Shown here: positions 10,996 through 25,494 of the stretch, piece by piece | Position numbering within the stretch: position 1 is the stretch's first letter | How the letters are laid out: each line of letters begins with the position of its first letter | Made by a program: the position numbers and the translations under genes | Notes under the pieces: generated by a model | What the model was told of the DNA's origin: nothing | Database searches by the model: none | Seen by the model: only the letters and a program-made list of their open reading frames with translations | Source: Azolla caroliniana | Lineage: Eukaryota; Polypodiophyta | Assembly: GCA_043228905.1 (NCBI GenBank) | Contig: JBHGNT010000084.1 | Location: forward strand, 34,393-98,392 | Direction of reading: 5' to 3' | DNA: 64,000 bases

Positions 10996-13807
10996 ACCCC
11001 CCCCCCCCACCGTAGCTTCAAAAGAATCACATTAACGCCAACTCTTGATGCATCACAACATGAATGATGAGAATTGGTGGGTAATTCGTATGTCGATAGT
11101 CCGTCCACCTTATAAACGTAGCCTTCGTAAGTTCCAACACCTGCGAGATGAAAAAAGATTAGAGAAGGATTTGATTGACTCCCCCAATCTTCGAAAATTT
11201 CCTCTTATGAGGTTCAAGAAACTAATGACGAGGATACAACCATCCCCCTCGAGAATGGATGCTCTTTGCATAGAACCGAACTAACGGAAGATCGATTTAA
11301 GGCTAAAGAACACATTACAAATTTTACTTGGATATTCCATTTCAGATTTTACAATTCTATTTTCATTATACCGTTTTGATTCATTTCATGCCTCTATGTG
11401 GAAGGGGGCAGTTGAATGTCTTGGCACCTTAATAATTAAGAGGGAATTTCTCTTGTACATAACCCTTTTTAAAGCCACGTCCCCATTTTGTCGGTCAATC
11501 TTATATGGAGATATATGTACAAAGATGAGGAAGTGCACCTTCATGTCCCACCTCTTCGAACTATCCTCATTCACTTGTGCATGTGTTGAGCTATAGTCAA
11601 GTCTTAGCATACACATGTATAAGTTGAACTACAATGTGGGCCCATCCTGTAAATGACTATTCGTCTTTTTCCTTCCTCCCCCTTTGGCTTGCCATAAACT
11701 TGTGATGTGAAGAACACATATGCCTACTTTCCTATGTCTCAATCAATTCTCTTTTACTTCAATGCATATTGAATCTATTTATGCTCTCACCTGATTATCT
11801 TCTCAGTAGACTTTGTTTTGTGCCCTCTTATGGACATTAAAATGGACCTTTTGGGGGAAGTCGTTTTAGTATCTTTGTACATGGAATCAACATTTTTTGT
11901 AAGGAGAAGCCCCATTTTCTAAATGAAAGTATATATGACTAGCTAGGGATTGGTTGTGTATTGGCTATCCTAGCTTGTTGATGGTATCAATTCCATACAT
12001 ATTATAAAATTCCAGCATTGAGTAACACGTCAAAATAAATCAACACAATTTTGACAAATGCATTTATAGTTAACGAACAATCAACAAGAAAGAGGATAAT
12101 AATATTAGAAAGGAAAAGGTATGTCTAGTGCATTTATAAGTATAATTTACTTTAATCATAAGAATTAAGTTAGTGGAATAGAATACTTGTAATATGTATC
12201 TTATGGCAATGTTTGTGATATAGGTTTATGTCATTGTAATCTGCCCCATTTCTATGCATCTAAATTTGTCAAAAAATCAACTACATTGTTGTGACAAACG
12301 TATATTCATGTCAAACCTCTTGATTCACCACTAGTTGTGGGGCTATAAATATTTTAGGCCATCCTCTTGCAGTTGGAAAGCCATGTTCTATTGTTAAGAT
12401 TTTGTTCCAAATGTCCACATCATGAAGGTGCCAAACCCTCTCCAACTCTACTGTAATCTCTACATTTGTCTTAAATTGCTTTGTAGGTTTTGTAGTGTTT
12501 ATTTCTTTATGATTCGTTAAGACGAGCATGAATTTATTCCACACTATGCATATTGCCATACTATATGACTCCCCATAAATTCTCCACATATTGGATGCTA
12601 AATCCAAGGCTTCTCTACCAACTTGTTGAATATCTTCTCACAATAAATGCAAATGATTCTCCATGTTATTTTTCATAACGAGTGAAGATGCCAAAGTTAA
12701 GAAAAATGAAGACAGCCTACATACACCTTTCTTGTTATGCCTCACTATGAATTTGTTGTGCCTTCGACAGGATGTACCTTGTTGGCCTTTCCTTTTGGAT
12801 TTTCTACTTGGGATGTCATTAGAAAAAGAAACAACCATGGTAAATCTTCCTTTTGGACAACAACAATTACGTTTATCACTATGAGGAAATACTCGAGTCT
12901 GATTACGTACATTGAAGTGTTGCCCAATGCCAGCAAATACAAGCAATTATGTCTTTTGCCATGAGACAAGACTTCTAGTTTGTCTGAAGCATGGAATAAG
13001 AGAGAACCACAATAAATATCAACAACAAACAGACGCAATGATGACTTTTGCCATGAAGAAAGACTTCATTGAGTCATTTATATGGAGTTCACTTTAACCA
13101 TTCTTGAGAGTAGAGTCGGCACATGGATCCTTTCTAATTGTAAAACTCACTCATGACATGTTGTGAATGTAAATTCGTGCAATGTTCTAGATTCAAGTTT
13201 GGAAACACATAAGTAATTCAAATTTTAATGACAAATTTATTACGATTTATAAGCAAGTCAAAAGCAACTCATAAAGCATTTATTTTTAAATATATATTAT
13301 GAACGTACAAATTATCGTAGAGAAGTCCTTGAGTATCACCATCACCTATAAAATTGAGAGTTAGGGGCATGCATGCGAGCATCACCTTAGGGGCATAGAT
13401 GGATCGCAGGGGAGGATCTGAATTCCTAATGGACAAGTGACTTGAAGCATCTATGTTAATTATGCCTAATGGGAAGTTAATTATGTTTCATGGAGAACAT
13501 AAACTATTAAATTTCCATGATAGACTTCACTATAATTGAATTACATCAAACAACCTTAAACCTAGGTTGTGACGTTTTCCCTAAGGCATTTTTCTTGTAT
13601 TGGAAAATTCCATATATATGTCGATTCAACACGCTCTATCCCTTTCCAAGAAATTGTTTTGCATATGTGCTGGTTGCTTTCATATGTCCCTATATATTTG
13701 ATTAATTCATTTTAAAAGACTTCGATCTTCAAATGGAAAGGATTTTGATGCCCAATTTATAACATCTAGCTAGCAATAAGCACCCCGTTTTTAAACATCT
13801 CAATGGT

Positions 13808-13870
13808 CTTTCCTTGATAATGGACCTTTTTTTTCTTTCTTTTTTCTGGAAAGAAGCTACATTATTACTA
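13808..13870 (-). mobile_element. LINE 3'-tail-like motif
   Basis: A T-rich run followed by ctggaaagaagctacattattactaag resembles, on the minus strand, the 3' end of a plant L1-type LINE followed by an A-rich tail. Similar strings occur near 14.92 and 18.79 kb. No coding part was recognised. Confidence 0.25.
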
Positions 13871-14232
13871 AGAAAACGCCATGAGGTTGTACAAGAAATT
13901 ACTTTACACACCTGTTACATGTTAACAATAGCTTTTTCTATCCATAAAATTGAAGCATAAGCCTTCTTTCCAACTGTTGCTCTAAAATATAAGTGCAAAT
14001 ACTCTTGATATAGTGCTTGAATCCTTGAAAACACTTCACATGGGATTGTAATGACTAATTACGAGGTTAGAATGTAGATGGGACACATTGCTTGAACTAT
14101 CAACAATCTACTATTGCCAATTGTAGATAATCTCCTTCGAAGTCAAATTACGAAAGGAACATTACCAAAGGAGCTTCTTCTTTTTAAGTGAGTCTTCAAA
14201 TTTAAACCAATATGGACGTGAATGGAGTTCAT

Positions 14233-14370
14233 ATGTATGTAAAGCTAAGAAGTTTACAATAATGAGTGTGTTTCAATTAGATTGTCTTGTTGTCGGATAT
14301 ATGTATGTAAAGGTATGAACTTTATAATGATCAGCATGTTTCAGTAGGATTGTATTGTTGTTGAACATAC
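14233..14370. repeat. Imperfect 68-bp tandem duplication
   Basis: The phrase atgtatgtaaag starts at 14233 and again at 14301. Each is followed by alignable sequence with many substitutions, so the duplication is old. No function is visible. Confidence 0.6.
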
Positions 14371-14909
14371 GTGGCCTGAGTTTGTGATTATAATACAATA
14401 GTTTTGATGGATCATTCACCAACCGAATAATCCCACCAAGAGATAGTTTTATCATGGTCAATACTCCACCATATTCAAATATGTATCAAACAAACCTCTC
14501 AAGAACATTATCAACTTCTCAATTTACATTTTAAGATGTTGAATCCCCAACCAATATGGAGACATCAATTTGGAAAAACATAACATTGCTCATAAGCTAT
14601 TACATCTAGCAACCTTTCATTGTCAAACTTGATTATTGTAACAAACTTTGCAACAAAATAATGCCACATTAAATGAAAGAAAATGATATTATATCTAAGT
14701 TCTCCTTTGTCAATGGGATTTTGTAACATCTCACTCTCAAAAATATAACATTTGGTCTTGATGTTATCATTCTTGCTTACTTTTGATGCCCTTACTTGCA
14801 CCAAAATATCCCTAATTTCACGAAGGCGAATAGAGCTCAAGATGCAACCTTTTTCTTCATTGTTAAGTTATATATTCAATTCACTCTTTGCTTCAAAATT
14901 TATGTGCAT

Positions 14910-14955
14910 GAACTCAAGAAGTGTTTGGAAAAAAAACCACTACTTAGCATTACTT
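14910..14955 (-). mobile_element. LINE 3'-tail-like motif
   Basis: gtttggaaaaaaaaccactacttagcattacttaac resembles the motif at 18.79 kb (ccaaaaaaatactgcttcgcattagttagc). The shared word order suggests the ends of related retroelements. No coding sequence was recognised beside it. Confidence 0.25.
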
Positions 14956-17900
14956 AACAAATAGAATACAACAAAATTCTAAATGATCCACATGGCAAAT
15001 AAAGGAAAACCTTCATTGTAGACTCTACTTCTCTACATTTAGATCAAAACGATGTCATCCAATGGTTCACATCCAGTGAAAGAGAAGATCTTCCTCTTTC
15101 AATGTCAATCATGTGCGTGAAAGTGCTCCAATACACAACATACATTTTCAAACAATAATACACATTCAATGGTCCTTGTGTATTGCATGCATGATAGAAT
15201 GATAGAATGAAATATGACTGGAGATTATGCTCTCCATTCAAAATAAGAATGAACAAGATATGACTCGAGAATATTGTCGATGAATAGAATGAAGCAACAA
15301 TCACTTCAATATTGAGTTGACCCTATTTGTTTATTCCATGTATGTGTATGTCTAGCCCTTTCTATTCTGGAACTAATGGTATCCATATATTTGAAACAAA
15401 TTAGTTATTTTTAGGCTTTAGCCAAGTTTATCATAATAACAATTTGTGTATTTCGTGGAAACAATCACACCTTACTCATATATTAGTTAAGTTATTGTGC
15501 TTAATAACAAAAATATTTATAGAGCATCAATTTAATATGTATAGGCAACAAACTTGCTAGCATGTAGATCTGTACACCATACGAATGTGAGCTTTCATGA
15601 ATGTTTCTAAAATCATATGATCATCGAGGTGCATCAATGACGAATGACTATATTGTGAACGTGATTATTAAAATTGTTAAGTTCCGCAACTACGATCATA
15701 ATAACGAACATGGTAAGGATTGCAAGCTTATAGAAAAACAATAGCAAGCGAGCATTCCATGATTAATGGGCTTCTAGATAATAATAAAAACCAATGAATT
15801 CTATTAAGATGTCATTTCTTCATCATAAGGATCTCAAATTTGTATCAAACTAAACATAATATCCTTATTTAGGTATCATTGTTCATCAATACCTAGCTAC
15901 TAAACATAAATTCCCCACAAATTGGAAACCAAATCTTCATCAATAACAAACAATTATGTCCATAAATTTAGATAACAAGGCTCGTCAATAACTAAACATA
16001 AAGTCCATCAATATGGATACTGCAATTAAGTACATACATTCACATAATGTAATGAGCTTGGCCATTATTTAGGGTTGCAAAAAGTATAATATTTTGACCC
16101 TATACTAGTGACTTATTAAGGATCTTGATTGAATTATTTAGATGTGTGTGAGGATCTTGATGATAAAGAACGTGAAGATGTAGTTAATGAGGGTTGTGTG
16201 TGTGTGTGTGTGATCCCAAATGGAGTTCATAAAAATGAACATTTATTCAACAAGGTATTGAAAAGCCTACAATTAATTGTCCTTTTTCTTCACTTTGTTT
16301 GTGTCTTTAGTGTTATATACCTAAACTCGCTTGAACTTAATAACATGCTTGAGTAAATGAGCTTGATATATCATGGACTAATAATGTAGTTTTTTGTATG
16401 AAAATTACAGGTCAATAATCAAACAAAATACATAATTTTGTACGCCTAAAAGTATGTGCATAATCACTCCATAAGTCCAAACGTTGCATTAGAAGGAAAA
16501 AATTATAATACATTATGGGTTAAGTTTTGGCATCACCCGAATTTCGATAATATTTAGTTTACTTGTGAATACATGGTCATGTTTTTATTTATTTTATTTT
16601 TTTATGCATCTTGTATGTGGCAAATATTGCGTTATGTCTCCTCGTTTTGTTTGTTGTTATGAGTAGCAGCAATTGTTTGAGATTCCAAATGCAATTCTCA
16701 TGCAACTTAGACTGAGCCCTAGTAGACAATACATAAAATAGAAGCTAGTTAATATTTCACTTGTACACCTAAAAATATAACTGCAATGAGAAAATGGTTA
16801 AATTTCTCCCTTGTTTAGCCTTCTATTAGATTTGAAGTGCATTTTCAATGCTCTAGATTTCCTTTAATTCGATCATGAGGCCAACAAGGACTTCAGAACA
16901 TTAAATTGTTTAGTTTGTCCATGTCATTGTTTCAAAACACCTATATTGCATTTACATCATTTGTACATTTTCCCAAATGTACAAAATTATCATTACAAAC
17001 TCATAAAGTTTCTAACAAAGTTGAACATGTTGTGTTTGTTGATAGGGAATAACACGGTTTGGTGTTGTAATGGTTGAATTTAGGAATGTTTGTGAAATTG
17101 TATCGTCAATTGTTTTTTTATTGATTATTGGAATGCATCTTTCATTACATCCCATATATGAAGGGTGTCTCAAAGGAAGGCTCTTGAACATAAGCTGTGA
17201 AGACTTTTGTTTTGTACCAATGGTGACATAAAACTCTATTCTCAAATTATCTTTCATAGTGTATAGACATATTGTAGCATTCTTGTGAAAATGTTAGCAT
17301 CTATGGCAAGAAACCCTATAATTTGCAACATCACACTCGCACATGTTTGGGATATTAATGAGAGACTAGGAAGTGACCCTTGACCTAAGTTCCATGGGTT
17401 AAGAGCCTTTGACCGAATGTTTTTATAGGTTGTTCTCAAAGATTCTGAAGGTCATCATTGTTTTAATCTTAACATGGTGCTTGTGTTACCATCAAGGGTC
17501 ATTGTAACATTTTGATGTTTTTGGGTTTAGATGTGGGCAGCTCAAAGCCTCAGATATAAAGGTATATAACATTAGAATGTGGAAAAACAATTCGAATTGG
17601 ATCAAATGATACATACCAAACCATGCATCTTATGATATAGGGTGAGTGCGCAAGGTCTTAAATGTTGTATTGACTAAAATTAGCATTTAAAATTTTAGAT
17701 TGATCCAAATACTTGCAGCTTAAAAATGATAGCGGTTGAAACTTTAATTTTCATGATCGATACACATAATGCGATTTTCCATGTTCAATACATGCAATCA
17801 TAATATGTGTGCAATTCTTTATTTAACAAAGAGACTCTTTTAGTCCGATGAATATGGATTGTTTTCTTTTATTGTAACAATATCTATGTGCCCAATGACA

Positions 17901-18779
17901 CAATAAAAGAAGACAAGATTGTTGGCTTTTGTCGTTTCTTGTTGCTTTTGGTCCATAGTAAAGCATAAGAATGTTTCATGCCATTCCCCAAGGAATTGAA
18001 AGAACAAATTGTGCACATAGATGTTTTCCATGGTTTCAAGTGTTAATTGATGCATTATTACTTCAATGCAAATACCCTAATAGCTTTAGATTTTTGCATG
18101 CACACATGCATATATTATCTAATGCCTTGAACTTTGTAGATTGACTACATATCGATGGATAAGAAAGAATGCTTTATTGGGTGAAGAAGCTCACTTTATC
18201 GAATAACTGGGACTTGACTTCCTTTACCATAGCCATATTTACTTGTGTGATGGAACAATGAAACAACTAGTTGAGTTGGTTTTTGTCTATCAATGTTCAT
18301 GTGAGACATCATAACAATATTTTATCCAGACCCCAAGGGATTAAAATAGCTTTATAAATGCACGCATGGTTTTTTGGAAGGCTTATAGTTCTCTAATGCA
18401 AGCACCTAGAATAACGGAGATTGCACTTACCGTGTACACATTTGGTTTTTAAATGGAATTTAGAGGTTCATTGTAGGATCTATTAATATTTAGATAGGAA
18501 GATCTTAGTACTCTTTGAACAACCAATTGAACATACAAAGCAAGGTTTTATGATAAACAATGGAAAATAGAAACCAATAAATGAAGACCTCAAAGTGATA
18601 TTACCGTATGTTTTCTTCCATAAATGTCTTAAATAGGACCACATCATGTTGTAGAGTAGAAAAATAGAAGTGCTCCCTTTAACCATAGTGCATGTGGTTG
18701 CTTAATGCACTTCAACATTAACCTACAATAAAATGATATGCACCTCTTATTAAACTCTTAGTTTCCTATGACCAACGTT

Positions 18780-18860
18780 TGCTTTCTTTTTTTTTCCAAA
18801 AAAATACTGCTTCGCATTAGTTAGCAAACAAAATTATATCATAGAACTCTCAAAATTCCT
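18780..18860 (-). mobile_element. LINE 3'-tail-like motif
   Basis: On the minus strand it reads as a tail with tttgctaactaatgcgaagc followed by T- and A-rich homopolymers, the style of plant L1 3' ends. The flank to about 19100 is more GC-rich than its surroundings and could belong to the same relic, but no domain is readable. Confidence 0.3.
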
Positions 18861-20885
18861 CTCAACAGCCCTCACTCTGGCCTTCCCACCAAAGCGGACA
18901 TAGTCCCCACCTCATTTTCAACAAACGTATCCAAACAACTCCAATAACCTAGTTATTTGTACCATAACTATACAAATTTACAGCACCTAGACGCTGTTGG
19001 AAACTATTGGGGGGAAACAACCATCGGGGTGCTTGGTAGTGCCATTGAGGCCCTGATGATGATCTGCCGACCATAGGAGAATTACCCCATTTCAACAAGA
19101 ACTTTGATCGAGATCAACGTTTGCTTTCTTAGTTAATCAATATAGTAAAGGTACAATAGAGACTCAATTTTCTACCAACATTTGTGGGATAATATCGGCC
19201 TCCGTGGCCAAGGATATGGACACCTATATGACACACCTTCCTAGGGAACTGTAACTTATGGTTTCACATTCAAATATTACAAAACAACTTTCTTGAGCAT
19301 TACTTTTGCTAAATGGGGTATAGAAATCTATTTCAACAATGTAAATGGCTCTCCATAGGTGCATTGGAAATCTACAAATATGTATTTTGAAACTGTTCAA
19401 CATTGTCCATAACAATATGATCTCTAGAGTTGCGATGTAAGTTGTTTCTTCACAGGTTCAAAAAAACACAATTATTTCTTGTGTTGTCAAACATGATCAT
19501 GGATATCACCTCTTTATTTTATCTCTAGGTACTTTTGTCCTACATCATAGAGGTAGCTATAATCGAATTTTGTGATCAAATTCCATGAAAGAATAATACA
19601 CTTTGTATTTCTTTTCGTGACTCGTATAATAAGAAATGAGATGACACAAGGCATCATAATTTCCTTGGCAGTAGAAAGAATGGCTATGATCATACATTAA
19701 CGAATGTATGTTATTCATAGGTAGATCCATTAACTTTGCGTATGACAATTTGATGTCAAGGCATGGGTGGGTGTGTTACCCAAGTCTTATGCACAGTGTG
19801 CTTGCCGTGACGGGTAAGAGACAACCACTGCTCCGTCCTAGATATATTTCTAATTGGAACTTGGCGAAAACGCTAGCTATCAAAGAATGGAGTGTTGTAA
19901 GGCAATTGGACGTAAAGCTCCCCCTTCCAAAAAAGAAAGTAGTACATAGTGTGAACAAAAAGCTTTGAATTTCCAAAGTGTGTTTGGTGTCATTTGTGTG
20001 TGTGTGTGTGTTTTCTAGCCGTTTGTATTATGAGGTTTTCAAAAAGAGAGTGGTGGGGATGGCCAAAAGAGGGTCCTAGACTCCTCTTCCTTCTCCTCTT
20101 TTCCCATACTTCTTCAATAATTGAGGATCTTGGGGAGGTGTGCCTGCACACAATACACACACATACAATAGAGGGTTAAATGAATGGGCTCTCAAATCAA
20201 ATCAACTATAATCATCATCATCATTATCATCATCATTATTTATGGCCAATCCTTGTTTGCTTATTTCCATGGATTTCACATGTCCCATCCCATCCATCCA
20301 TCTGAGATAAAAAACTAAACAGAAGAAGAAGATTCAAGAGAGAGAGAGAGATAGAGAGAGAGAGTTAAGAGGAGTGTTTTTTATGTTTGTTTCGATCAAT
20401 TAAATGTAGTGGTGTGGTGTTAACAGTCTTTCACAAAAACTAAATATATTTCCTTTTCTCTAACTTCTTTGTCTTCTTTATTTTCCCTTGACCTTTATTG
20501 CAATTACTCTCCCCCCTCCTCCATCCCTTATGCTCTGTGTGTGTGTGTGTGTGCTTGCTTGTTTTCTTGTTTTCTTTAACCGAGACAGGTAGATGAAAAG
20601 GAAGTAAATTAAAAAGTTACTATTGTGTCAGACCATGAATGGAGAAATGTGTTCAGTAAATTCTGAAAAGAAGAAGAAGAAGTGTCTTGCATAGATAGAG
20701 ACAAGATGTAAAGAGTGAAAAGTACCCACACACACACACACACTCTCTCTCTCTCTCTCTCCCCCCCCCCCCCTATCCACCCCATGAGAAAGGAGAATGT
20801 TGTTATTTAAGAAGGAAAGGATGCTTTGTCAAAGAGTATATTATTGCACATTACATATACTGATATCCCTTTCTGGTTTATCTCA

Positions 20886-20918
<33 letters not shown>

Positions 20919-23900
20919 ATGTGTAGTTATATCCAATTTGTTCTTAGCCCTTTGGGGAAAACATTATATGGCTTTTCGACATCACAACTTATATCTTAAT
21001 CCCATGACAAAAGGACAAATACGAAGCACTACAAAAGGAGGGAGAGGAATGGTAGTCTTATTATGCTTGTGGGTGCAACTCGGTCGAATTGTGATAGAAT
21101 CATAGCTTTCTTCTATCTCTATCTTTTCGATAATCGCCCCCCCCATACCTTGAGCAAAATAAAAGCTGGCGATATGATTGCTATTTTGAGGTTCATCCCT
21201 GACCAAAGTTGATTGTACCTTGTTACTTCCAAGTTCAGTCGGAACAGAAGTGAACAACGTAAACTTTGTCGTTTGAAGACATTGTTCAAGGGTCTAAGTT
21301 AAATAATAATAATCCACGTTAGTCAAGCTTAAAAGGACATTTTTCTTTCCAAGGCCAAACTACAATTTGTTCAAGCATGTATTTAATCAAATGAAATATT
21401 GGCATAGAAATCCAATATCTAACTAGTTTAATGTATCTACTAACCTCGTGTAATTTGCACACAAGATGATTTTTATGACAACTATACTAACTAGTAGAGT
21501 ACGTTCCCATAGCTAATAGGCATTGTAAACCTAAATAATTGTCAATTGGATGCCTCTTTTATAGATGTGTTAATGGATGAGCTTGGCTTAGGAGAAAAAC
21601 TTACTATATAATGACCCTCGCCTAACAAAACAATCTCCATTGTCTAATATTGATTTAGAGGATTTTGTAAGTTTTTTGACAGACTCAAAGTTGGTTTCTA
21701 TTGCTAGTGTTTCATACTTGAGGACATGTAGACATAATTTGATATGTGTGAATTAGTTGTTAGTAATGTCAAAAAATGGATTTTGCCATTATTAAATCAA
21801 TCGAGAATCGGAAGGACATTGTCGATGAATATCTTCCTTCATCTCATGCTTAAAAGATGTACTTGCTAGCTCCTTCCCAAATTTGGCATTAAACTTGTTA
21901 AAAAATATAGAGTTTTTTTGCATCGGATTTGGTGGGTTTTTAGCTTAATATTTAAAAAATGTCTAGGACATATAACATTATAATTTCATCAAGCTTTAAG
22001 GCTACTTGATAATTTTTCCATTGGATTTGCTTAAGGTTGAGTTTGCAAAGCACAAAACTTGGAAGGAGGAACTCGTAGATGAATGTGGCTCTCATGTGAA
22101 TTCAACTCGTGGGAAGTGTTAAAAAGGTAGTGAATAGGAGTAGTACATGGCTTCAATTGGAAAATTGTTTCAAGCCACAACATATAAAAAACTGTCCTCG
22201 CTTCATTTCATTGGAGCCAAACAATTGGGAGCAATTACTAACACTAGTCTTTGATGGGTGACTCCTTCAATCACATAAGAAAAAGCCAAAGTGACTTCAT
22301 TTTGTTAGGACATCATAAATGCCAACACCATCATTAAATACCGAGTTCCATTTGGAAGACTCCTCCACACATAGAAATAATAAATGTAATTACGAAAAAA
22401 TGGAGTATAGGATTTAAGTGAGGGTTCTTTCGAATTTGGAGCAAGCACAAGTTTTGGGGACATTAGTTAACACTAGGTTGGAGGATCATTGAGTCAAGCC
22501 GAATGAAGTAATTGTAACATAAATACCTAATGTGGCACTTGCCCATTATAAAAATGATAAAGGATATCAAATGTGGCCAGTATCGAGGTTCACCTGGAGC
22601 ACTCCAATATGTGGGTGCATATATATAAATAAAGTCACAATTGAAAAATAGGATACAAAAATGAATAATACTAGGTTCACCCTAAGATTCCTTTTCAAGA
22701 AATGAACGAATATGTAAAGAATGATTGAGCTTCAATTCATCAAAGATAAATGTTTTGGGAATAATTATTGGCACTAGCATACGGCTCTTTAACTCATATG
22801 TATAAAGAACACCTAAGGTTGGATTCAAAATCATGAAGGAGACATAAGTTAACATTGGTATGATTTGAAGGTTCATTCGGAGGTCTTTCAACCTTCGTTA
22901 TGAAGAAGACCATCCAAAACCTCATTCTCGTTTCGAACCTTGTTCATGGGGGTCAAACACTTTGAGTATGCTTAACCACATTTTGGTGTAGGGTCTTACC
23001 CTAGAACTTTGTTCGGAACATCATTCCCAATAATAAAGGAGAAACTAAGAAAAGGTTAAAATCATAACATAGAAAAACAAAAAACTTTGTCAAAAAAGCA
23101 AAGAATTACAAGCATTAACCATTAAAAATTCAATCATAATCTTGTAGCTCTTCATGAGTGGAGAGATTGCAAGTTGCAACCAAGAGGAGAAATCGCTATG
23201 GCGCTAACAAAACAAAATAACTTACCTTTTCATGATAACAAATTTACGTTAGATTGGACATTCTTCAATAGTAAATCATGCAAGTGAAAAGATCATTGGC
23301 TTACACAAGGAAGAAAATTTTCTACCCATAGTTTATGAGAATAATGGAAATGGAGAATAGCCAAATGATGAGTAATCTCTAGGCGAGGCAAAAACCCACA
23401 AATATAGTTGGATGAGAAACATGTAAAGAATGGGACATACATGTGTTAGCATGCATGGTTATAGCATATGGGATGACATCTACAAATCATAACATATGAA
23501 TTTTAATAAATGGATTGCCATTGTTATGCTACAAAGGAAGGACAATGAAGATGATGATATGACTTATATGAAGTTCACATCAAGAAGGAGATATTGCATA
23601 TGGAAGCATGCCAATGTGGCAATGTAATTTGTGGAATAGGGCACTTCAAGTGCTTGGGGTGGATTCTAGTAATGATACGCAAAGTGTATATGTACATTCA
23701 TATTAACCAATGGAATAAATTCCCTACCATGTCATTAGTAAAAAAAATACATCAATTAATAAATAGCTTTTTCAGAAAATTCATTGAAACAAACATCTGA
23801 ACAATATTCCATAGAAGTCAAACCATCACCAAATTTGAGGAAAATGTGTGATGCCCATCATGTCTTATAAACTATGTGACTTAAGTCTTATTCCTTCCCT

Positions 23901-23951
23901 TCTTGCTACTATGAACCTTAGGTACTACATGTAACCTACCCAATGTCAAGT

Positions 23952-23954
<3 letters not shown>

Positions 23955-24030
<76 letters not shown>

Positions 24031-24120
24031 ATGTATGAAGTAATACAAATGTGTGAAATTTAGGCTTGAACCCAAGCCTATAGTCTTTGAACTTACCACT
24101 ACAGTGAGCTAATTACGATA
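23955..24120 (-). mobile_element. tRNA-derived SINE-like element with microsatellite tail
   Basis: On the minus strand, TTAGCTCACTGTAGTGGTAAG (24093-24113) resembles a tRNA A box. It is followed about 20 bp later by GGGTTCAAGCC (24063-24073), close to the B-box consensus GGTTCGANNCC. Downstream on the same strand comes a (CT)n(CA)n run (plus strand (TG)n(AG)n, 23955-24026), as expected for a SINE tail. There is no cloverleaf, so it is not a functional tRNA gene. Related modules lie at 25.5-25.96 kb. Confidence 0.55.
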
Positions 24121-25494
24121 AGACAAAGAGAGTATCCAAAGATGGAAATTGGCATATGAGACCAAAAATAAAATACATGTTATAGCTATAGCTAGCTTGA
24201 TTGAGAAAATAAATATTAGTAAACTCCTAAATAAAGATAAATGGGAAACGAAGAAGGCAAGATAGGTTATGGTGATCCATCCAAAAATTCCATGAGATGC
24301 CTCATCTCAATTGTGCAATTGTGCAAGGAGTCTCGGCTAAGGGTTCCAATGCTTCTCGACATTGCCCTTTCATGGGTTTTTTGGAATGGAGGTCTCATTG
24401 TTCTCCTTTATTAGTCTTTTTGTTGTATTTTTAGCCCTAACTTCTTCCATTATCGCATGTGGGTAGTGGTTGGGACACATGTTATGTAAGAGACCGAGAG
24501 AATCTAAATAACTTGTATAATATTCAAAGTCTGGAATTGACCATTTTGGCACATGGGTATATATTGCAATGCATTGGTCAAATTTGTCCTTAGCCTACAA
24601 ATATATATGTATTCATAAAAACAAAGGGGGGGGGGGGAGGGGCTCGAGTATTCATTACTTCTTATCTCATCATTGTGATAATCATATCATGTCCCTATCG
24701 AACACTTAGTCCATCTATTTATCTACTATCCATCCATTCTAAATGCTTGTTTGGAGATAGAAGACATCTACACAAATACATTGTCTCATGTGAACACATG
24801 TAAACTTTGTTAATTTTTTAAATTTAGTGCACACAAGAATTCTAGCAAACATTTTAGCGAGAGGTGGAAACACACTAAGAGTGAGAAAGACCTCTTCTAT
24901 TTCACACTTCAAAAATGTCTCCGTACATTATATACTTATTTCTCACTCACACGAGGGCCTTCTTCCCATGCACAATTCTAATCTTATCATCTAGTCTCAG
25001 ATTCTCCAAGTGTGTAATCTGTTTGAATGAGGAGCCCAATTTCTTTGTAATGGTTTGCTCATAACATTGCGTTCTTTGTAATGGTTTGAATGAGGGTTGT
25101 TCTACACTATTAACCATAGAACAAACCATACGTATTATACGTGCATTCACATTCGAGAATGATTCAATCAAATGTGTATGGTAAATCATCTCAAAGTTGG
25201 ATTGGATTGACTATGGTCTATATTATATATTGATTCACTCGCAATCCCAATAAGTGGACTCTAATATATTGTGAACCACCAACGTAAGTATGGTTGCGAT
25301 ATTTGCATTGTATCACATGCATACTTTTGGAATGCTTCTTAAGAATCAAGACATCTCTATCATCCTTACTTTAGAACTTTACAAAAAAATGAGTATGAAC
25401 TATAGAGATGGAATCAAAATATGTCATTATAAATTATAATCAAACGTTCAAAAACTCATAAATGTATATTCGAGGATATGAAGAAAACATGACA
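24121..25494. other. Intergenic sequence
   Basis: AT-rich sequence with a poly-G run near 24626-24638. No gene or named repeat was recognised. Confidence 0.5.

Larger units (their letters stand above)
11009..23954. other. Long intergenic region without recognisable protein genes
   Basis: Nearly 13 kb of AT-rich DNA. Open frames are short (103 codons or fewer) and match no family I know. Visible features are a 68-bp imperfect duplication near 14233-14370, three LINE-tail-like motifs (13.8, 14.9 and 18.8 kb), (AC)n(TC)n(C)n at about 20728-20773, and short GA or TG tracts. Decayed transposons beyond recognition by eye are likely. Confidence 0.5.

Noticed and set aside
24060-24115. Possible tRNA gene (A- and B-box-like words)
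   Set aside because: Only the promoter boxes fit. No acceptor stem or anticodon arm can be folded, so a SINE-like relic fits better.
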